A stretch of DNA of 64,000 nucleotides, from NCBI GenBank assembly GCA_013368375.1, contig JAACJP010000051.1:1-64000 (forward strand), written 5' to 3'. A program made the position numbers and the translations under genes. Below the pieces are notes generated by a model. That model worked only from the letters and a program-made list of their open reading frames with translations. It had not been told where the DNA came from and made no database searches. Source of the DNA: Tricholomella constricta. Lineage: Eukaryota; Basidiomycota; Agaricomycetes; Agaricales; Lyophyllaceae. This document shows, piece by piece, positions 11,496-19,126 of this stretch (the stretch's first letter is position 1; each line of letters starts with the position of its first letter).

Positions 11496-11851
11496 GTCGG
11501 GGAGACAACTTAATCCCCCCGTCAACGAACCGACCTCGACACGTAGGGCGTACCGCCGGGCCGACCGCCATTGTCAGGTGCAGACCACCTGACTCCCGAG
11601 GAGCAATCCGCAGGTTGCGTATTAACGCAACATTGGATGTCCTCACCACCATTCTTTGCCGCACGGCACTTTGAGGCCGTGCAGTGGCGCTAATGCATCC
11701 ACTACTCGTTAAGTCACGAATACGTATTATACCTACGTATTCTTGCATTATTTGATAGGTCTAGGTCGCCGGGACCTAGACCCTCCTTTTACTTTCTTTT
11801 TCTGCCCAACTCCCTGGTGAAGATCGCTACACGCGATCTTAAAGGGGGGTA
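11496..11851 (+). other. 3' UTR of copy 1 with stacked hairpins and polypurine tract
   Basis: The segment lies between the second ORF and the LTR. Perfect stems include GTTGCGT/ACGCAAC (11614-11631), GAATACGTA/TACGTATTC (about 11718-11742), GGTCTAGGTC/GACCTAGACC (11758-11782) and AAGATCGC/GCGATCTT (about 11820-11840). The polypurine tract AAAGGGGGGTA (11841-11851) touches the LTR and would prime plus-strand DNA synthesis. Copy 2 has the same layout, with compensated changes in some stems. Confidence 0.75.
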
Positions 11852-12072
11852 TGTAAGGACGCACACTATCTTATCTAATCTTGGTTATCTAATCGTATCT
11901 TATCGAGACGATTACGCTATTGTTTGGCAACACCTTCTGGTGTTGCCTATTTAATTCATTACATTAATTAAGTATAAACAACCTTGTACACCTATACGTA
12001 GCAATCGACAGACTTGTCAAGCTTACGTCTAGTGTGAACAACAAGGTCCCCAAATTCTGTAACCCCGTTACA
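11852..12072 (+). repeat. 3' LTR of copy 1 (221 bp)
   Basis: The LTR begins TGTAAG after the polypurine tract and ends GTTACA. It has the same length as the copy 2 LTR at 30217-30437 and is closely similar to it. A perfect 9-bp stem GGCAACACC/GGTGTTGCC lies at 11926-11947. No matching 5' LTR is present in the window. Confidence 0.88.
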
Positions 12073-12284
12073 CTTAGCTATCCTCGAAGCATTACTTAAG
12101 TGGGAGGATAAACTTGTGGGCTATAAAATCCACATCATTACCGACCACAAAGCCCTTGAATTCTTTAAGACCCAGGTGAATTTGTCACCTAGGCAGCGTC
12201 GATGGATGGAATACATGTCGCGATTTAACTTCGACATTACCTATGTGAAAGGCGAACTGAATAAAGTCGCCGACTGTCTATCGC
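12073..12284 (+). pseudogene. Copy 2 pol fragment: RNase H
   Basis: The sequence encodes the end of a Ty3/Gypsy RNase H, including LLKWEDKLVGY, TDHKALEFF and NKVADCLS. The frame is entered mid-codon at the copy 1 LTR border and is cut at 12284 by the insertion of element Y. It resumes at 24974 after the insert with the expected RYFES-type continuation, so this is the upstream half of the copy 2 pol gene. RT, protease and gag of copy 2 are absent, lost with the flank left of copy 1. Confidence 0.88.
12280..12284 (+). repeat. Target-site duplication of element Y, left (ATCGC)
   Basis: ATCGC precedes the TGTTAG start of Y at 12285. The same five bases follow the Y end at 24969-24973. Five-bp duplications are typical of Ty3/Gypsy integration. 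Confidence 0.9.
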
Positions 12285-12495
12285 TGTTAGGGCGACCTCG
12301 CGAGCAGAGCTGAGTCGTACTGGCAGAGGGGAATCCGAAGTTATATTAAGTACAGTAAGGAATGTAAAGAGGGGCTTACCTGGCAGAGGGGAATCCGAAG
12401 AGAATAGACTAAGGATCCCCAATGCCAGTGGGCCGACTATATACGAGTACTGTACATAATAATCAAGGAATGGTCTGCGGCGCGTGTATGGACAC
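12285..12495 (-). repeat. Element Y left LTR, first part
   Basis: This matches 24499-24709 of the right LTR. It ends with GACAC, which is the target duplication of the inserted element X; the second half of the LTR resumes at 18868. Confidence 0.9.
12491..12495 (+). repeat. Target-site duplication of element X, left (GACAC)
   Basis: GACAC is directly followed by TGTTAG of element X. The same five bases occur at 18863-18867 right after the X end. Confidence 0.9.
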
Positions 12496-12992
12496 TGTTA
12501 GGGCGACCTCAGCGCAGAGCTTAGTCGTGCTGGCAGAGGGGAATCCAATGTTATATTATGTACGATTAGAGAGAACGTAAGTAGACCTACCTGGCAGAGG
12601 GGAATCCAATGAGAATAGAGTAAAGGATTCCCCCATGTCAGGAGGATGACTATATACGAGTAACTACTTGAGGGCCGGCTCTCTGGGGTGTATGGTACGT
12701 AAATGATAACGGATGGGCAGCGGCGCGTGTATGTACACGTTCCCGACGCTGTCCGATCCTCGTGGCTCAGGGTGCAGGCGCACGAGGTCGGGTGACCGAC
12801 GTCGGGATGTCGGGAATCGGGATCGGGCGCGCGCTGGAAGGGGAAGTAACGACAGGAAGTTATAAGTATGTACACCGATGCTTGGGGCGGAGCGTCGGGG
12901 TCGGGATCGCGATCATCTGGGGAGCGGTCGGTCACGTGCTCGTCCGAGGAATCGGATGGTCACGTGATCACCAAACAGGTGTTCCCCTAACA
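12496..12992 (-). repeat. Element X 3' LTR (497 bp)
   Basis: On the plus strand it begins TGTTAGGGCGACC and ends CCCCTAACA, so it has inverted TGTTAG/CTAACA ends. It holds two direct copies of CTGGCAGAGGGGAATCCAA. A 145-codon open frame inside it is present unchanged in the other LTR and is not a gene. Confidence 0.93.
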
Positions 12993-13008
12993 TCACCCCC
13001 CCTTTTGA
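12993..13008 (-). promoter_or_regulatory. Element X polypurine tract overlapping the pol stop
   Basis: On the minus strand AAAAGGGGGGGTGA lies directly against the 3' LTR. It is the polypurine tract for plus-strand DNA priming. It also encodes the last Lys-Gly-Gly of Pol and its TGA stop (12993-12995), so coding and priming functions overlap with no 3' UTR before the LTR. Confidence 0.8.
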
Positions 13009-16000
13009 ATCGCAACGACTCGGTGCGGGGTGACGGTGGCGAAGATGGCGGGGGATAGAGTGAAGATGCCACGAATGTGGCGTGGGGCGTCGGGGTTGTC
13101 GCGGTGAAATTTGCGTACCAGATCGGGGGCGGCGACATTTTCGCGAGGTTCCCAAGAAGCTTCTTCGTAACCATAGCCCTTCCACAGGACCTTGTACTGT
13201 AGTTTTTTGCGGAAGGTTCGGCTATCGAGGATCTTTTCAACTTCGTAATGGGGTTCGTCGTCGATTATGTCGGGGGGCGGAGGGGGATCGGATCGACGAC
13301 CTTCGATCGGATCAGCAATGGCGGGGATGAGCTTCACGACGTGGAAGACTGGGTGGATGCGCTTCATGGACTGAGGCAGCAGGAGGCGGTATGCCAGCGG
13401 GCCGACTCGCCTTTGCACGACGAAAGGGCCAAGGTAGCGATGCGACAACTTCTTAGACGGTCGGGTCGTAGAAATGTCGGTCGCGTCCAAGTATACCTTG
13501 TCGCCAGGCTGGTAGTCGGGCGTTGGGGCGTGCCGCTGGTTGTAATACCGCTCCATGTCGTCTTTGGCCTTTGAAAGCGCTGCCTTGGCTTCCTCCTGTG
13601 CTTCCTTCATGCGCTCCACGAACTCGTCTGCTGACTCGTTCTTGGAAGCGCCCCGACGCGGCTCAAAGCCCATGCGCGGATGCCGACCAGTGTCAAGCAG
13701 GAAGGGGGTCTGCTGCGTCGCCGAATGTACATGGTTGTTGTAACTGAATTCGGCGTCGGGCAGGAGGTCCTCCCAATCGTTCTGGCGCTCATTGCAGAAG
13801 ACTCGCAAGAACTGTTCCAGTTCCTGGTTGACACGCTCTGTCTGTCCGTCGGTCTGTGGGTGGTACGCCGTCGAGGCCGACAGCTTGATACCCAGGAGTC
13901 TGTACAGTTCGCGCGTGAACTCGGCGACGAACTGTGGACCTCGATCGGAGACGAATGCGTCGGGGAGACCGTGCAGCTTCCAGACGTGGCGACGGTAGAG
14001 GTTCGCAGCTCCCAGGGCCGAACAAGTCGTGTGCGACGCGATGAAGTGTGCGCGCTTTCCAACTGAATCCACGACATTCATGATCGCGTCGTGGCCGTTG
14101 GACTCTGGAAGCTCGGTGATGAAGTCGACCGATACGACATTCCATCGGCCTTCGGGGATGGGAAGCGGCTGCAGCTGTCCGACGGGGAGTTGGCGGCGAG
14201 GTTTCGTGCGCAGACACATGTCACAGGTGCTGGTGTACGAACCGATGAAGCGCGACATCTGGGGCCACCAGTAGTTGCGCGACACCAGTTCGAGCGTCTT
14301 CCAGCGACCGGGGTGACCGGCGACCTTGGAGTCGTGGTGCTGCTCCACAATGCGTCGGCGAAGGTCTGGGACGTTCGGGACATAGATCCGTCCACGGAAC
14401 GTGAGCAGACCGCCTTCCTCTCCCCACTCGCCAAAGCGAAGGGAGCGGCCGGCGATCTTGGATGCTTTGACCAGTTGCGCCGCTTTCGCGACCGCATCCT
14501 CCTGAGCCCCATCGCGATTGCCCTTGCGGATCGCTTTCAGCACATCATCCTCCTCTCCGACCAGTGCAAGGCCTTCAGTTGCACGAACGGCGAAGAATTC
14601 TGGTTTGAGCAGCACGATGTTGGCGTTGTCGGCGCTTCCGTCGCCATGGTCGGGGCGACGCGATAACGCGTCGGGTTTGCCCATGCTACGGCCAGGACGG
14701 TGGTGGAGGACGAAGTCGAAGTTAGCGAGGTAAAGCGACCATCGGGCTTGACGCCGATTGAGTTTCTTCGCGGTGAGGAAGTACTCGAGGTTCTTGTGGT
14801 CGGTCCAGATCTCCACCTTGTGCTTTGCGCCTTCTACGAAGTGTCGCCATTCCTCCAGAGACCGGATGATCGCCAGCATCTCTTTGTCATGGATCTCGTA
14901 GTTCCGCTCGACGGCGTTCAAGCTCTTTGAGTAGAACGCGACCGGGTGCCACTTGCCATCGGACGGCGACTCTTGCGACAGGACTGCGCCCGTTGCGAAG
15001 TCGGACGAGTCGGCTTCGATGCGGTACGGTCGATCGTCGTCGGGGAACATGAGGACTGGCCCCGATGTGATCGCAGACTTCAGAAGGGCAAAGGCCGACT
15101 GCTCCGACTCTCCCCATCGCCAGGCGACGTCCTTGCCTGTCAGATCGAACAGGGGTCGGGCGTGGTGCGAGAAGTCCTGGATGAACCGTCGGTAGAAATT
15201 GGTGAAGCCTAGGAACGCTTGCACCTCCTTCTTGTTCTTCGGCGCCGGCCATTCCAACACTCCAGCGACTTTAACCGGATCCATTTCCGCTTGCCCTTGC
15301 GAGATGATCAGCCCGAGATACTCGATCTTAGTCTGCTCAAATTCGCATTTCTCGGGCTTTAAGAACAGCTGATGTTCGCGGAGTCGGTCCAGTACCAGTC
15401 GCGTGACCCGATGGTGTTCCTCTAGCGTCTTTGTATAAATCAAGATGTCATCGAGGTACACGCAAACAACACCTTCAGCGATCAGATCGCGGAAGATATC
15501 ATTCATCATGGTCTGAAATGTGGCGGGGCTGTTCGTGAGGCCGAAGAACATGACGAGCGGCTCGAAGAGGCCGCGATTCGTCCGAAACGCTGCCTTCCAC
15601 TCGTCGCCTTCCTTGATCCGCACGTTGTTGTACCCCCATCGGACGTCCAACTTGGTGAAGTACCGCGCGCCGCGAAGGTTATTCACCAGTTCGCTAATGA
15701 GGGGCAGCGGGTATCGGTTCTTCACCGTGAGCGCATTGAGCGTCCGATAGTCCTGAACCAGTCGGAGCGACCCGTCCTTCTTCTTGATGAAGAAGACCGG
15801 CGACGCCATGGGCGACTTGGACGGTCGGATGCGACCTGTCTCGAGGTTCTCCTTGAGGAACGCGTCGAGTTCGACCTGTTCTGCCGGTGAGAGCGGGTAG
15901 ACCTTCGTGCCCGTCGGCGACGCGCCCGGCTCCAGTTCGATGGCATGGTCCCATTGCTTGCGCTCTGGAAGCTCATCGAATGCGACTTTGGAGAAGACAT

Positions 16001-17012
16001 CTTCAAAGTCGTGGAGGTGGGTCGGTACTGCGTCGCGGAAAGTTCTGGGCACGGAGTTAGCAGCGTGCGCTTCCGCAAGTCGCTGCGATGTCGTTTGGCT
16101 GGCCCGAATATGTTCGGCGGTCGGAGTCGGATGGATCGCGGTCGCGAAGATGCGATCACCACTCAGGAAGGTTTCCACCAGGAAGTCGTCAGACTCTGGG
16201 TCAGGTTCCTCCAGGACCGGGGTGTAGGGGAGGAACTCCTCCTCATCAGAGTCGTCCTCAACATACGGGTTGGTCGGGGCTCGCAGGTCGGGCTCAGTCA
16301 TCGGTATACCGTCGGCTCGACAGGTGCGGATCGCTGCGCGCACTTTGGTGCGTGCGCGCCGATCGGCTTTGACCTCGTCCTTGCAGGTGCCGCACTGCGT
16401 CGGACAGCGACTCATCTTCACCTCCTTGGTCTCCCAGTCGATCTCGGGGTTATGGTTTTTAAGCCAGTTGAACCCGAGGATCATGTCTTGCTTGCCTAAC
16501 TGGGTGACCCCGAAGACGGCTCGTTCGGTATGACCGTTGTATCGCAAGACAGCTTCTACGATGCAAGAGACCGAACCGCCTTCGTTGAGAGTGCCGTCCA
16601 CATTGTAAACCGGGGATGGCCGACTAAGCACCTTGGTTGTGAGCTTGTGTTTCTCGACGAAAGCAACATTGAGAAAACTGCCAGTCGCTCCACTGTCCAC
16701 TAGGGCAGTGACGGCATGCGACTCCTGGGTGTCGGTGGTCTCCAGTTCGACGTTGAGCCACAGGGATCTGGGGCAGGGGGAGGCAGCGGCGATGAAGCGA
16801 CTAGGGAGTCGCTTTTCCCAGCGGGGTAGGCCACGACGCGACGGGGCGATCGGCTTTGCGACTGCGATTGGTGTCGTCGGGTCGGAGGGGTTTTGTACGT
16901 CTTTGTCGGTCGGTTCACTCGTCGGAATAGCAGCAATGTTAGGTGTATTGGCGTATTCTACGGATAAAGGAGCGAACCGATTACGACTAGACAACGGGGG
17001 CGTACGTTCCAC
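12993..17012 (-). CDS. Element X Pol polyprotein (PR-RT-RH-IN-chromodomain)
   Basis: The 1339-codon frame is a full Ty3/Gypsy Pol. Aspartic protease appears near residue 106 (LVDSGATGSF). RT follows with FIKKKDGSLRLVQDYR and the catalytic YLDDILIY. RNase H has IEADSSDFATGAVL, EIHDKEMLAII and TDHKNLEYF. Integrase has an HH...CDMC zinc segment, Asp in SVDFITELP, Asp in VSDRGPQF and QTDGQTERVNQ. A C-terminal chromodomain carries LQYKVLWKGYGYEEASWEPREN; such domains steer insertion to marked chromatin in other chromoviruses. The nominal first codon is GTG, so it is most likely made as a Gag-Pol fusion by -1 frameshifting just before the gag stop. No internal stop or shift is seen. Confidence 0.95.
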   Translation of the reverse strand: MERTPPLSSRNRFAPLSVEYANTPNIAAIPTSEPTDKDVQNPSDPTTPIAVAKPIAPSRRGLPRWEKRLPSRFIAAASPCPRSLWLNVELETTDTQESHAVTALVDSGATGSFLNVAFVEKHKLTTKVLSRPSPVYNVDGTLNEGGSVSCIVEAVLRYNGHTERAVFGVTQLGKQDMILGFNWLKNHNPEIDWETKEVKMSRCPTQCGTCKDEVKADRRARTKVRAAIRTCRADGIPMTEPDLRAPTNPYVEDDSDEEEFLPYTPVLEEPDPESDDFLVETFLSGDRIFATAIHPTPTAEHIRASQTTSQRLAEAHAANSVPRTFRDAVPTHLHDFEDVFSKVAFDELPERKQWDHAIELEPGASPTGTKVYPLSPAEQVELDAFLKENLETGRIRPSKSPMASPVFFIKKKDGSLRLVQDYRTLNALTVKNRYPLPLISELVNNLRGARYFTKLDVRWGYNNVRIKEGDEWKAAFRTNRGLFEPLVMFFGLTNSPATFQTMMNDIFRDLIAEGVVCVYLDDILIYTKTLEEHHRVTRLVLDRLREHQLFLKPEKCEFEQTKIEYLGLIISQGQAEMDPVKVAGVLEWPAPKNKKEVQAFLGFTNFYRRFIQDFSHHARPLFDLTGKDVAWRWGESEQSAFALLKSAITSGPVLMFPDDDRPYRIEADSSDFATGAVLSQESPSDGKWHPVAFYSKSLNAVERNYEIHDKEMLAIIRSLEEWRHFVEGAKHKVEIWTDHKNLEYFLTAKKLNRRQARWSLYLANFDFVLHHRPGRSMGKPDALSRRPDHGDGSADNANIVLLKPEFFAVRATEGLALVGEEDDVLKAIRKGNRDGAQEDAVAKAAQLVKASKIAGRSLRFGEWGEEGGLLTFRGRIYVPNVPDLRRRIVEQHHDSKVAGHPGRWKTLELVSRNYWWPQMSRFIGSYTSTCDMCLRTKPRRQLPVGQLQPLPIPEGRWNVVSVDFITELPESNGHDAIMNVVDSVGKRAHFIASHTTCSALGAANLYRRHVWKLHGLPDAFVSDRGPQFVAEFTRELYRLLGIKLSASTAYHPQTDGQTERVNQELEQFLRVFCNERQNDWEDLLPDAEFSYNNHVHSATQQTPFLLDTGRHPRMGFEPRRGASKNESADEFVERMKEAQEEAKAALSKAKDDMERYYNQRHAPTPDYQPGDKVYLDATDISTTRPSKKLSHRYLGPFVVQRRVGPLAYRLLLPQSMKRIHPVFHVVKLIPAIADPIEGRRSDPPPPPDIIDDEPHYEVEKILDSRTFRKKLQYKVLWKGYGYEEASWEPRENVAAPDLVRKFHRDNPDAPRHIRGIFTLSPAIFATVTPHRVVAIQKGG

Positions 17013-17023
17013 CCGTTGTGTAA

Positions 17024-18238
17024 TTAAAAACCCTCCTCGGCGTCGGAGGCGGTCGCGTCGGCCGACGATGGAGTCGGGTCGGCGGGGACTGCGTCCTTGC
17101 GAGCTAGACGTTCCATGATAAGCGCCTCCAGCTCATCATCGAGCATGTGGCGCACGTCCCAGCGCAAAGGGCAGTCACGAGAGTAGTGACCCTTTTTCTT
17201 GCACCGAAAACAGTGGTCGTCGGCAGGCGCGACTCGATCGCGCATCCGATCTACGTCCATTGGGATGCCCTGGGGGATCGGCCTGGGGGCTGGTGCGGCA
17301 GGAGCGCGGGGGGCGGGGGGAGCGGGAGCGGGAGCGGGAGCGGGGGCAGTAGCGAACGCCCATCGTGCAGCTGCGGTGGTGGGCGGGCGGCTGTCGGGCG
17401 CCTTTGTCGGGACCATCCGACGGTGGAAGTCGTCCTCCGACCTCATGATGAAGTCTTGAGAACGAGCGATCCTCAGCCACTCCTCAATCTTCTCATCGTG
17501 CGGGCGACCCGTGGTGATGCTTCCGAGTCGCCTCGAGAGCTTCGGGTCCATTCCCCGACGGAATTTGAGGACCAGGTGACGCCCATCTGGGTAGCCCGCC
17601 TTGACCCACAGGGATCGGAACGAGTCGATGTACTCGTCGATCGATCGACCGTTCTGGAAGTACGCCGTCGACTCCAGGATGAGCGCGGCATCGGCGACCT
17701 CGTCGAAGAGGAAGAACTCGCCACGGAAGGTGTCTTCGAAGTCCTTCCAGGCGGGAAAGACGTCCTTGGCGGTTCCGAACTGGAACACCCGACTGACGAA
17801 GTCGGCGGCTCGCCCGTGCTGCATGTACGACAGCACCCATACTATTCGGGCGTGGTCATCGGCGAAACTTCCCCCGCACAAGGAGAAGTAGAGCTTGCAG
17901 GCGTTCAAGAACGCGCGACCGCCCGATCGGGCGCCGTCGTAAATGGGAGGGGGCGACGGTCGGAGGTGGTGCGTTCCCGATCGCGGAGAGCCTGGCAGCG
18001 GGGTGGTCGTCTCAGGCGGCGGGGGGGTCGTGTCTGCTTCGGGAGCAGCGGGGGTGGGATTGGGGGGTGTCCCCGACATGAATTTTTCGAAAAGAGCGGA
18101 GAGGCGGTCCATAGAGGCCGAGTTGGAGGTATTGGAGGCAGAGAGAGCCGAAATTGTGGCTTCCATATTCGCCAACCGCTCCTCCGTCGTGAGGAAGGGA
18201 GAGAACGGTCGCTGCGACATGTCACCAAATTCGGACAT
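17024..18238 (-). CDS. Element X Gag
   Basis: The 404-codon gag ORF begins with an ATG at 18238 inside the element. The central part is a retrotransposon capsid-like helical region with RAFLNACKLYF and FRRGMDPKLSRRLGSI, preceded by a Pro-rich linker. A zinc knuckle CFRCKKKGHYSRDC (C-X2-C-X4-H-X4-C) near residue 345 binds RNA. An Ala/Pro-rich segment lies before the knuckle. The ORF ends in Glu-Glu-Gly-Phe-stop, and the GGGTTTT just before the stop is the presumed frameshift site into Pol. Confidence 0.93.
   Translation of the reverse strand: MSEFGDMSQRPFSPFLTTEERLANMEATISALSASNTSNSASMDRLSALFEKFMSGTPPNPTPAAPEADTTPPPPETTTPLPGSPRSGTHHLRPSPPPIYDGARSGGRAFLNACKLYFSLCGGSFADDHARIVWVLSYMQHGRAADFVSRVFQFGTAKDVFPAWKDFEDTFRGEFFLFDEVADAALILESTAYFQNGRSIDEYIDSFRSLWVKAGYPDGRHLVLKFRRGMDPKLSRRLGSITTGRPHDEKIEEWLRIARSQDFIMRSEDDFHRRMVPTKAPDSRPPTTAAARWAFATAPAPAPAPAPPAPRAPAAPAPRPIPQGIPMDVDRMRDRVAPADDHCFRCKKKGHYSRDCPLRWDVRHMLDDELEALIMERLARKDAVPADPTPSSADATASDAEEGF
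17027..17033 (-). promoter_or_regulatory. Predicted -1 frameshift site GGGTTTT (element X)
   Basis: On the minus strand the last gag codons are GGT TTT TAA. The heptamer G-GGT-TTT fits the X-XXY-YYZ slippery pattern, and a -1 slip gives GGG TTT and enters the pol frame, which is open there. The stop codon follows at once and would pause the ribosome. I did not identify a pseudoknot downstream. Confidence 0.65.
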
Positions 18239-18350
18239 CTCGAAACGGGACTGGACGGGCGATCGGGGCGAGCGCGCGTTGGACGGTCGCGTGTAGCAGA
18301 CGCGTGTTTCGGCGCGGAAGCGGATCGGTCGGCTTCGTCGGGTTTCTAGA

Positions 18351-18365
18351 GTTACTCTATTCTGC
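18351..18365 (-). promoter_or_regulatory. Element X primer-binding site, self-complementary to its LTR
   Basis: Directly inside the 5' LTR the minus strand reads GCAGAATAGAGTAAC. Its AGAATAGAGTAA core (plus-strand complement at 18352-18363) is perfectly complementary to TTACTCTATTCT of the element's own LTR transcript (18482-18493). It does not resemble an initiator tRNA-Met 3' end. This is the arrangement expected for Tf1-type self-priming. Confidence 0.65.
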
Positions 18366-18862
18366 TGTTAGGGCGACCTCAGCGCAGAGCTTAGTCGTGC
18401 TGGCAGAGGGGAATCCAATGTTATATTATGTACGATTAGAGAGAACGTAAGTAGACCTACCTGGCAGAGGGGAATCCAATGAGAATAGAGTAAAGGATTC
18501 CCCCATGTCAGGAGGATGACTATATACGAGTAACTACTTGAGGGCCGGCTCTCTGGGGTGTATGGTACGTAAATGATAACGGATGGGCAGCGGCGCGTGT
18601 ATGTACACGTTCCCGACGCTGTCCGATCCTCGTGGCTCAGGGTGCAGGCGCACGAGGTCGGGTGACCGACGTCGGGATGTCGGGAATCGGGATCGGGCGC
18701 GCGCTGGAAGGGGAAGTAACGACAGGAAGTTATAAGTATGTACACCGATGCTTGGGGCGGAGCGTCGGGGTCGGGATCGCGATCATCTGGGGAGCGGTCG
18801 GTCACGTGCTCGTCCGAGGAATCGGATGGTCACGTGATCACCAAACAGGTGTTCCCCTAACA
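18366..18862 (-). repeat. Element X 5' LTR (497 bp)
   Basis: It has the same length and, as far as compared, the same sequence as 12496-12992. In element orientation it holds a TATA box (complement TATATA at 18521-18526), the segment complementary to the primer-binding site (18482-18493), and a possible 61-nt GT-AG intron (18400-18460). Confidence 0.93.
18482..18527 (-). promoter_or_regulatory. Element X LTR promoter and predicted transcript start
   Basis: A TATATA box (18521-18526, read on the minus strand) lies 28-30 bp upstream of TTACTCTATTCT (18482-18493). That segment pairs with the primer-binding site. If priming follows Tf1, the transcript begins at about 18493-18497. The distance from TATA box to start fits an RNA polymerase II promoter. 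Confidence 0.6.
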
Positions 18863-18867
18863 GACAC
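18863..18867 (+). repeat. Target-site duplication of element X, right (GACAC)
   Basis: It follows the CTAACA end of X and matches 12491-12495. The Y LTR resumes immediately after it. Confidence 0.9.
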
Positions 18868-19126
18868 GTTCCCGACGCTGTCCGATCCTCGTGGCTCAGG
18901 GTACGGACACGAGTTGGGACAGCCAACGTCGGGATGTCGGGTGGTCGGGATCGGCGTCGGGCGCGCGCAGGGAGAGATGGGAAACGACAGGAAGTGTGTA
19001 AGTATATACACCGACGCTTGGGTCGGAGCGTCGGGGGTCGGGATCGCGAACGGTCGGGGGAGCGATCGCATGAGCAGGGGGACGATCGGTGAGCGTCGGA
19101 GGGCGCGAAAGGGAGTTCCCCTAACA
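18868..19126 (-). repeat. Element Y left LTR, second part
   Basis: The 259 bp continue the Y LTR interrupted at 12495 and match 24710-24968. It ends CCCCTAACA and is followed by the Y polypurine tract and the pol stop codon. Confidence 0.9.

Larger units (their letters stand above)
6851..11851 (+). other. Hairpin-string region of copy 1
   Basis: Between 10089 and 10700 alone there are eight perfect stems of at least 7 bp: 10089-10112 (10 bp), 10167-10192 (7), 10250-10274 (9), 10380-10404 (10), 10453-10477 (8), 10594-10616 (10), 10640-10663 (8) and 10676-10699 (7). A random sequence should give fewer than one per kilobase at loops up to about 10 nt. The same density is seen in the integrase region, for example CTCGATCG/CGATCGAG at 7498-7517. 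Confidence 0.85.
6816..12072 (+). mobile_element. Ty3/Gypsy element copy 1, 5'-truncated
   Basis: The order is the integrase end of pol, a long second ORF, a 3' UTR, a polypurine tract and a 3' LTR. Gag, protease, RT and RNase H are missing. The left border is an abrupt loss of homology to copy 2 at about 6816. The right border is the LTR end at 12072. The LTR runs directly into RNase H coding sequence of copy 2, in the middle of its conserved AILEALLKW segment, so copy 1 integrated into copy 2. The left target duplication cannot be checked because that flank is lost. Confidence 0.85.
12496..18862 (-). mobile_element. Ty3/Gypsy element X, apparently complete (6367 bp)
   Basis: X is in minus orientation with 497-bp LTRs at 12496-12992 and 18366-18862. 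The LTRs look identical over the parts I compared. It has a 404-codon gag, a 1339-codon pol frame, a self-complementary primer-binding site next to the 5' LTR and a polypurine tract next to the 3' LTR. GACAC target duplications flank it. All expected catalytic motifs are present and I see no frameshift or stop inside pol. It sits in the left LTR of Y, so it is the youngest insertion of the nest. Confidence 0.95.

Noticed and set aside
12498..12935. 145-codon minus-strand ORF present identically at 18368-18805
   Set aside because: Both copies lie wholly inside the LTRs of element X. Their identity reflects LTR identity, not a gene.
16088..16372. Host genes hidden among plus-strand ORFs within 12993-24437
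   Set aside because: All are antisense shadows of the gag and pol genes of X and Y; none has a promoter, intron structure or domain.
17147..18349. 400-codon plus-strand ORF opposite gag of X
   Set aside because: It is the complement of the gag gene, with Arg/Gly-rich composition and no domain.
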